The notes below the pieces were generated by a model that made no database searches, was not told the DNA's origin, and saw only the letters and a list, made by a program, of their open reading frames with translations. A program made the translations under genes and the position numbers. From the NCBI GenBank assembly GCA_030035585.1, contig CM057464.1, forward strand, positions 79,716,919 through 79,780,918: a stretch of DNA of 64,000 nucleotides, given 5' to 3'. Positions 57,656 to 64,000 of this stretch are shown in pieces; positions within the stretch are counted from its first letter, which is position 1; each line of letters starts with the position of its first letter. This DNA comes from Dugong dugon. Lineage: Eukaryota; Chordata; Mammalia; Sirenia; Dugongidae.

Positions 57656-58264
57656 ATGGGCAAAGGAAATGAACAGACACTTCACCAAAGAAGACATTCA
57701 AACGGCCAACAGACACATGAGGAAATGCTCGGATCACTAGCCATTAGAGAAATGCAAATTAGAACCACAATGAGATACCATCTCACCCCAGCATTACTGG
57801 CACAAATCAAACACCCTGGAAATAACAAATGCTGGAGGGGCTGTAGGGAGATTGGAACTCTTATGAACTGCTGGTGGGAATGCAAAATGATACAACCATT
57901 TTGGAAAATGATATGGTGCTTCCTCAGAAAGCTAGAAATAGTCATACCATTCAATGAAGCAATTCCACTCTTAGGAATATATCCTAGAGAAATAAGAGTC
58001 GTCACTCGAATAGACATATGCACACCTATGTTCATGGCAGCATTGTTCACGATAGCAAAACAATATAAACAACCTAAATGCCCATCCACGGAAGAATGGA
58101 TAAACAAACTATGGTACATACACACAATGGAGTACTATGCAACGAGAAAGAACAACAATGAATCTGTGAAGCATCTCATAACATGGATGAAACTGGAGGA
58201 CATTATGCTGAGTGAAATAAGTCAATCACAAAAGGACAAATATTGTATGAGACCACTATTGTAA
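57656..58264 (+). pseudogene. L1 ORF2 C-terminal open frame (202 codons) of the inserted copy
   Basis: This open stretch covers the Cys-containing C-terminal region of ORF2p. It includes the part after the reverse transcriptase ([23 protein letters not shown] region), [29 protein letters not shown] and [20 protein letters not shown], and ends KYCMRPLL as in the host copy. It lacks the endonuclease and most of the reverse transcriptase. The frames upstream at 56879-57590 are broken L1 ORF2 sequence of the same element. No product is expected. Confidence 0.88.
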
Positions 58265-59104
58265 AATCCCATGAAAAAGTTCACACACAAAATGTAACAA
58301 TCTTTGTTGGTTACCAGGGATGGGAGGGGTGGGTGGGAAATACTACATAGGCAGTAGATAAGTGGTATCTTGGGTGAAGGGTGAGACAGTACATAATACA
58401 GGGGAAACTAGTACAACTTGTACAAGTAAAGGTCTTGGAAACCCCATAGACACATCCAAACTCCCTGAAGGAGTGAATTGCTGGGTGGAGGGCTGTGGGG
58501 ACTATGGTCTCGGGGAAAATCTAGCTCAGTTGGCATGACAGAGCTTATAAAGCCAATGCTCTACATCCTACCTTGGTGAGTAGTGTCTGGGGTCTTAAAA
58601 GCCTGTGAGTGGCCATCTAAGATATTCCACTGGTCTCATCCCTTCGGGAGCAAGGCAGAATGAAGAGAACATGATACAAGGAAAAGATTAGTCTGAAGGA
58701 CTAATTGTCCACAGCTACCAAGGCCTCCACCAGACTGAGTCCAGTACAGCTAGATGGTGCCCAGCTACCACCACTGACTGCTCTGACTAGGATCACAACA
58801 GAGGGTTCTGGACAGAGCTGGAAAAGGATGTAGAGCATAATTCTCACCCACCCACACACAAAAAAGACCAGATTTACTGGCCTAAAGGAGACTGGAGAAA
58901 CCCCGAGAGTATGGCCCCCAGACACGCTTTTAGCTCAGTGATGAAGTTACCTCCGAGGTTCACTGTTCAGCCTGGGAGTGGACAGCCCCGTAAAACCAAA
59001 TGACGCTAACGAGGTACAGGAGTCCAGTGACAAGGGCCAGCAGGCAGAAAGGGACAAGGAAGCTGGTGATAGGGAAACCAAGGTTGATTAAGGATATTGT
59101 TGAT

Positions 59105-59433
59105 GTGTTGTGAGATTGTTAACTATTGTCGTAGGGCAACATTTTTAGTAACTGTTAAATGAGAAACTATTTTGCTCTGTAAGCCTTGATCGGAAGTGAG
59201 AATGACAGCACAATTGGAAGAGTGTAGTCAATGTCACTGAACTGTGCATGTAGAAGTTTTTGAAATGGTGTATCTTTGGCTATGTGTATTTTCACCAAAA
59301 AAAAAAAAAAAAAAAAGGTTGAGAAGTTAGAGGGTTGATATGTTGTGGGGTTGTTAATCAACGTCATAAAACAACATGTGTACTTCTGTTTCATGAGAAA
59401 CTATTTGTTCTGTAAGCCTTCACCCGAGGCACG
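59105..59433 (+). repeat. Duplicated L1 3' end (two terminal units in tandem)
   Basis: Two related terminal units each contain the words gagaaactat and ctgtaagcctt, at about 59105-59185 and 59318-59433. Between them lies about 110 bases ending in ttcacc and an A-run at 59299-59318. The same arrangement is present in the minus-strand copy, so it existed before at least one of these insertions. Confidence 0.75.
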
Positions 59434-59464
59434 ATAAAAAAAAAAAAAAAAGACTCTCTTTTCC

Positions 59465-60965
59465 CCAGCTGATGGACTTTGGGACCTTGTCGAAGATCAG
59501 GTGACTGTAGGTGGATGGATTTACATCTGGGTTCTCAATTCTGTTTCCTTGGTCAATTTATCTGTCATTGTACCAGTATGAGGCTGTTTTGATTAGTGTA
59601 GCTGTATATTAGTTTCTGAAGTTAGGTAGTGTGAGTCCTCCAACTTTATTCTTCTTCAGTAGTGCTTTACTTATTCGGGGCTTCTTCCCTTTCCATATAA
59701 AGTGAATGATTAGTTTTCCATCTCTTTGAAGAATGTTGTTGGTATTTGGATTGGGACTGCATTGTATTTGTAAATTGCTTTGGGTAGAATTGTCATTTTC
59801 ACAATGTTGAGTCTGCCTATTCCTGAGCATGGTATGTTTTTCCATTTATGTAGATCCCTCTGGGTTTCATGCAGTAGTGTTTTGTAGTTTTCTTTGTATA
59901 GGTCTTTTACATCCCTGGTCAGATTTATTCCTAAGTATTTTATCTTTTTAGGGGCTATTGAAAATGGTATTGTTTTCCTGATTTCCTTTTCATCGTTGTC
60001 CTTATTGGTGTGTAGGAATCCAACTGATTTTTAAATGCTTATCTTGTATCCTGATACTCTGCTGAATCTTTCTGTTGTTTCCAGTAGATTTCTCATGGAG
60101 TCTTTAGGGTTTTCTATGCATAGTATCATATCATCTGCAAACAGGGACAGTTTAACTTCTTCGTTACCAATTTGGATGCCCTTTATTTCTTTTTTTGCCT
60201 TATTGCTCTAGCTACAACTTCCAACACAATGTTAAATAGGAGTGGTGATAAAGGGCATCCTTGTCTTGTTCCTGTTTTCAAGGGGAATGTTTTCAGCCTC
60301 TCTCCATTAAGAATGATGTTGGCCATTGGTTTTGCATAGATGCCCTTTATCATGTTGAGAAATTTCCCTTCTATACCTATTTTATTGAAAGTTTTTTTTC
60401 AGGAATAGGTGTTAGACTTTGTCAAATGTCTTTTTGGTGTCAATTGAGATGATCATGTGATTCTTTTCTTTCCTTGTATTTATGTGGTGTATTACGTTGA
60501 TTGATTTTCTAATGTTGAACCATCCTTGCATACCTGGTATGAATCCTACTTGGTCATGGTGTATTATTTTTTTGATATGATACTGAATTCTATTGGCTAG
60601 AATTTTGTTGAGAATTTTTGCATCTATATTCATGAGAGATATCAGTCTGTAATTTTCTTTTTTTATGATGTCTTTTCCTGGGTTTGGTATCAGCGTATGG
60701 TGGCTTCATAGAATGAATTTGGAAGTGTTGCTTCCTCTTCTATGCTCTGAAATAGCTTGAGTAGTACTGGTAAAAGCTATTCTGTAAATGTTTTGTAGAA
60801 TTCTCCAGTGAAGCCATCTGGCCAGGGCTTTTTTTGGTTGGGAGTTTTTTTTATCACCTTTTCAATCTCTTCTCTTGTTCTGGGTCTGTCCAGATTTTCA
60901 ACATCACTTTGTTGTAGTTTGGGTAGGCTGTGTGTTTCTAGCAATTTATCCATTTCCTCTAGATT
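59465..60965 (-). pseudogene. L1 ORF2 reverse transcriptase region, broken
   Basis: The middle of ORF2 after the endonuclease. Recognisable blocks are PDGFTGEFYKTF near 60820, [18 protein letters not shown] and [14 protein letters not shown] within 60633-60412, [11 protein letters not shown] near 60412, and the catalytic motif FADDM at 60141-60130. Several stops and frame changes separate the blocks. It runs up to the insertion point of the plus-strand L1, beyond which the C-terminal part continues at 56843. Confidence 0.88.
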
Positions 60966-62228
60966 TTAAAATTTTTTGGAGTATAGTTTTTCATAATATT
61001 CTGTTATAATACTTTTTATTTCAGTTGGGTCTGTGGTAATGTCCCCCATTTCATTTCTTATTTGGGTTATTTGTGTCCTCTCCTGTTTTTCTTTTGTCCG
61101 TCTGGCCAGTGATTTGTTGATTCTTTCAAAGAACCAACTTTTGGTTTTGTTGATTCTTTGTATTGTTTTTCTGTTCTCTATTTCATTTATTTCTGCTCTG
61201 ATCTTTACTATTTCCTTTCTTCTGGTGGTTGTGGGGTTTTTTTTTTGCTGTTCTCTTTCTATTTGTTGGAGTTCTGTAGTTAATGTTTTGATTTTGTCCC
61301 TTTCTTCTTTTTTGATGTGTGCATCTATTGGTATAAATTGTCTTCTGAGGACTGCCTTTGCTGTTTCCCAAAAGTTTTGGTATGATGTGTTTTCATTCTC
61401 ATTTGATTCCAGGAATTTTTTGATTCCATCTCTGGTTTCTTCTATTACCCAGTGATGTGTAAACAGGGTATTATTCAGTTTCCATGTAGTTGATTTTTTT
61501 TCCTTGCTCTTTCTAGTGTTAATTTCTACCTTAATGGCATTGTGGTCAGAGAAGATTCTTTGAATTATCTCAACGTTTTGGATCTTGTGGAGGATTGTTC
61601 TGTGGCCTAAGATATGGCCTATTCTGGAGAATGTTCCATGTGCATTGGAAAAGAATGTGTACTTTGCAGTGGTTGGATGGAGTGTTCTATATATGTCTAT
61701 GAGGTCAAGTTGGCTGATTGTGCCCTTTAGGTCTTCTGTATCTTTGCCGAGTTTCTTCTTAGTTGTTCTGTCCTTTACTGAGGGTGGTGTGTTGAAGTCT
61801 CCTACTATTATTGTGGAACTGTCAATTTCTCTTTTTAGTGTTGTTTGAGTTTGTTTTATGTATTTTGGAGCCCTGTCATTGGGTGCATAGATGTTTATTA
61901 TGGTTATGTCTTCATGATGGATCATCCCCTTAGTCATTATATAGTGTCCTTTTTTGTCTTTTATGGTAGATTTTATTTTAAATTCTATTTTATCTGAGAT
62001 TAGAATTGCAACTCCTGTTCTTTTTTGGTAGTTGTTAGCTTGATATATTTTTTCTAACTTAACTTTTAATAAATTCACATCTTTGTTTCTAAGGTGTGTC
62101 TCTTGTAGACAGCAAATTGATGGATCCTGTTTTCTTATCCATTCTGTCACGCTCCATCTCTTTATGGGTGCATTGAGTCCATTTACATTCAGTGTAATTA
62201 TTGATAGATGTGAGTTTGTTGCTGTTAT
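60966..62228 (-). pseudogene. L1 ORF2 N-terminal part: AP-type endonuclease domain
   Basis: The endonuclease half of ORF2, which nicks target DNA to prime reverse transcription. Conserved motifs in order are SIITLNVNG, ICCLQETHL (catalytic Glu), NIYAPN, VGDFN (Asp and Asn) and IFSDHNAIK (catalytic His). The expected start is at 62228-62226, where the usual ATG now reads ATA. The family motif SRIDHILG reads SRIGHILG here, with the codon at 61619-61617 changed from Asp to Gly; this is a metal-binding or catalytic position, so the enzyme would be dead even without the stops. The frame ends at a TAA at 60968-60966, after which the same frame resumes with NLEEMDKL. Confidence 0.9.
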
Positions 62229-62692
62229 TTTGTAGTGCTTTTTTTTGTGGTGCTGATGTTTTCTTTGTTCTTCTTACACTCTTGTTCTGAGTTACTTTTG
62301 TTTGTGGATTTTTTTTTCATTTCTTTTGTTTTTGTACGTTTTGTTTTTGCTGAGACTTCATGGTTTTCCTCTTTTTTTTTTATGAGTATATTTCTTAACT
62401 TTCTTTGTAGTTACCATAAATTTTGCTCTTATCTTTCTAAGTTTGAAGCAGTCTACCATTACTTGGTATCCCCTTTCCTTCCTCTCCATTAGAAGGTTCT
62501 ATACCTATGCAGTTTATTCCCTCTTTTATTGTTTTGATGTTGTTGTCATTTACTGATTAACTGCTCTGATTCCCTGTTGTATTTCTTTTGGTTATGGATA
62601 GTCCTCGAGAGTTCATTTCCTAGATTGGTATCTGGCTGGTATGATCCTGCATCCTAGACTCTGCGTGTGAGCTGAAGCTGTTTGTCCTCAGA

Positions 62693-63751
62693 TCAAAGAA
62701 CTCCCTTTAATAATTCTTGTAAGTTTGGTTTGACTTTTACATATTCCCTTAATTTCTGTTTATCTGGAAATGACCTAATTTCACCATCATATTTGAACGA
62801 GAGTTTTGCAGTATATATTATTTTTGGCTGGAAATTTTTTTCTTTCAAGATTTTATATATGTCATCCCATTGCCTTCTTGCCTGCATGGTTTCTGCTGAA
62901 TAATCTGAGCTTAATCTTATTGTTTCTCCTCTGTATGTGACTTCTTGTTTTTCATGGGCTGCTCTCAGGATTCTTTGTTTGTCTTTGGTTTTGGCGAGTG
63001 TGAATATGATATGCCTTGGTGATTTTCTCTTGGGGTGTCTTCTATATGGGGTTCATTGAGCTTCTTGGATGGCCAGCTTTTCATCTTTCATGATATTGGG
63101 GAAGTTTTCTGTCAGCAGTTCCTCAATGATCCTCTCTGTGTTTTCTGTTTTCTCCCCCTGTTCTGGAATTCCAATCACTAGAAAATTTTTGCTTTTGATT
63201 GTATCCCACATAACTTTCAGGGTATCTTCATTTCTCTTTGTTCTTTTTTCTGAGTTTTCCTGAAACAGAGTTGTATCCAAGTGTTTGTCTTCAATTTCAC
63301 TGATCCTGTCATCCACCATTTCAAATCTTTTTCTCAGCCTTTCTATGACACCGTCTATTTCTGAAATCTTGTTGTTTATCTTGTGGATTTCTAATTGTTG
63401 TGTTTGTGTAATTTTTAGTTGTGAATTTATTTTGGCATTTTGTTCTGGCATTATTTTCCTGAATTCTTCCAATTTTTTGTCTGTATTTTCCATGAATTTG
63501 TCTTTTTTTTCCTCATGTTTGTCAGCTTTTTGCCTCAGTTCTTGCAGAATTCTGAGTATTAGAGATTTGAATTCCCTATCAGGTGGTTGTAGTGCATTTT
63601 CTTCCACAGGAGAGTCATCTGGTGTTTTAGTTTGGATGCCTACTGAAACCATCCTGTCCTGTTTTTGTAAATGTTTTGATATTGTCTGCTGTCTTCGGGG
63701 CATTCTGTAGTTATTTTTCTCGTTTATTGATTGTGGATTTGTTTGTTTCAT
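62693..63751 (-). pseudogene. L1 ORF1 (RNA-binding chaperone), one in-frame stop
   Basis: The frame gives 352 codons, the usual length for mammalian L1 ORF1p, a trimeric nucleic-acid chaperone that packages L1 RNA in the cytoplasm. The first 60 residues are basic and Gln-rich. Residues about 60-160 are a heptad-like coiled coil rich in Lys, Glu and Leu. An RRM-type region with the motif FLVIGIPEQGEKTENTERI follows near residue 190. The C-terminal domain at 62887-62693 carries ARRQWDDIYKILKEKNFQP. I translated 63055-62888 by hand: the only break is a TGA at 63055-63053, probably a decayed CGA, and the frame stays open on both sides. The other long open frames across this region on the plus strand are antisense shadows. 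Confidence 0.9.
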
Positions 63752-64000
63752 CTTTTTTTAAAAAAAAAAATTTTGACTATGTCTGAGCAAGCGGACTGTG
63801 GGTTCTTTGTTGTTTGCTCATCTGTGGGCACAATACTTTTCATCTCCTTCTCCAACTGGCAGGTCATTCACTCAGATATGTTACGGCAGGGCATGTCTAG
63901 CTGAAGAGGAGTTACTGGGACGGGTTGTTTGTGGTACTTACTACAGCCACCAGAGCGGGTTGGTAATCAGTGCATGGCAGGTTCAAGTAGGCCGTGCCTG
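63752..64000 (-). mobile_element. L1 5' UTR portion, cut by the window edge
   Basis: Sequence upstream of ORF1 on the minus strand, with higher GC than the 3' half of the element and an A-rich tract at 63757-63771 next to the ORF1 start. By position it is the 3' part of the L1 5' UTR, which carries the internal promoter in this family. I cannot define promoter motifs. Confidence 0.6.

Larger units (their letters stand above)
54630..59433. repeat. Long inverted repeat made by two opposed L1 copies
   Basis: The minus-strand L1 segment 54630-56843 and the plus-strand segment 57221-59433 are near-identical inverted arms of about 2.2 kb, separated by 377 bases (56844-57220). The spacer itself pairs in inverted sense with 59465-59845 of the host L1. 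A transcript through the region could fold into a long hairpin. Confidence 0.88.
56844..59449 (+). mobile_element. 5'-truncated L1 inserted into the larger minus-strand L1
   Basis: A plus-strand L1 containing the last part of ORF2, the whole 3' UTR and a poly(A) run at 59436-59451. It is flanked by a target duplication, aaaaagactgtcttttcc at 56826-56843 and agactctcttttcc at 59451-59464, with one mismatch. This shows normal target-primed insertion with 5' truncation, not a rearrangement. It belongs to the same lineage as its host, because both carry the same duplicated 3' end. Confidence 0.93.
54620..64000 (-). mobile_element. Large L1 LINE, minus strand, interrupted by a second L1
   Basis: An L1 runs right to left: 5' UTR sequence at the window edge, ORF1 at 63751-62693, ORF2 from about 62228, then the 3' UTR down to about 54620. 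It is split at 56844-59449 by a plus-strand L1. The flanks rejoin exactly, since 59465 continues into 56843, and an 18-base target duplication marks the break. Without the insert about 6.8 kb of element is present and the 5' end lies outside the window. ORF1 has one in-frame stop and ORF2 has several breaks, so this copy is dead but fairly young compared with the other L1s here. Confidence 0.93.

Noticed and set aside
61033-61455. 140-codon hydrophobic open frame on the plus strand
   Set aside because: Antisense of L1 ORF2; hydrophobicity comes from the Lys/Glu-rich codons on the other strand.
63285-63710. 141-codon Ser/Leu-rich open frame on the plus strand that looks like a membrane protein
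   Set aside because: Antisense of the L1 ORF1 coiled coil.
1-64000. CRISPR arrays, operons, phage or bacterial genes
   Set aside because: No direct-repeat/spacer pattern and no compact coding; repeats are dispersed mammalian transposons.

Overview
The window looks like a piece of a placental mammal genome from the clade Afrotheria, most likely a paenungulate such as elephant, hyrax or sea cow. The evidence is about thirty copies of the tRNA-derived AfroSINE family, several BovB-like RTE LINEs that share its 3' tail, L1 copies at every stage of decay, and the ancient mammal-wide repeats MIR, L2, hAT-Charlie and MaLR LTRs. The DNA is AT-rich and nothing suggests bacterial or phage origin.

Only one host exon can be supported: 53169-53401 on the minus strand. 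It encodes a Ser/Thr/Pro-rich stretch followed by a six-cysteine EGF-like module, with a polypyrimidine tract and AG before it and a GT donor after it. The sequence fits EYS (eyes shut homolog), a very long retinal gene. On that reading the rest of the window is EYS intron.

Layout. 1-5.0 kb holds a solo LTR, an L1 tail and little else. 5.0-10.3 kb is a dense nest: a SINE in a hAT element, a SINE in a SINE, an RTE in a tRNA-Gly SINE, then an old L1 on the minus strand. 10.5-10.9 kb is an unidentified stretch that looks like the 3' end of a processed retrocopy. 12.8-17.0 kb has an internally deleted RTE with a fold-back MITE, then a 3-kb L1. 19.8-23.5 kb is a nearly full-length but decayed RTE on the minus strand, with an LTR in its tail. 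24-52 kb is mostly single-copy AT-rich sequence with scattered SINEs, MIR, L2, hAT and LTR relics, including a three-layer nest at 40.4-41.8 kb and a three-layer SINE nest at 50.4-50.8 kb. 52.2-53.0 kb is an L1 tail close to the exon. 54.6-64.0 kb is one large minus-strand L1 split by a second, plus-strand L1 of the same lineage, which makes an inverted repeat of more than 2 kb.

The elements work as one network. RTE supplies the retrotransposition machinery and the 3' tail used by both tRNA-derived SINE types. L1 supplies its own copies and probably the retrocopy. Nested insertions with target-site duplications give a relative time order at many points. I found no new protein system. The most notable structures are the L1-in-L1 inverted repeat, a duplicated L1 3' end shared by both of those copies, the SINE/RTE chimeras and the fold-back MITE.
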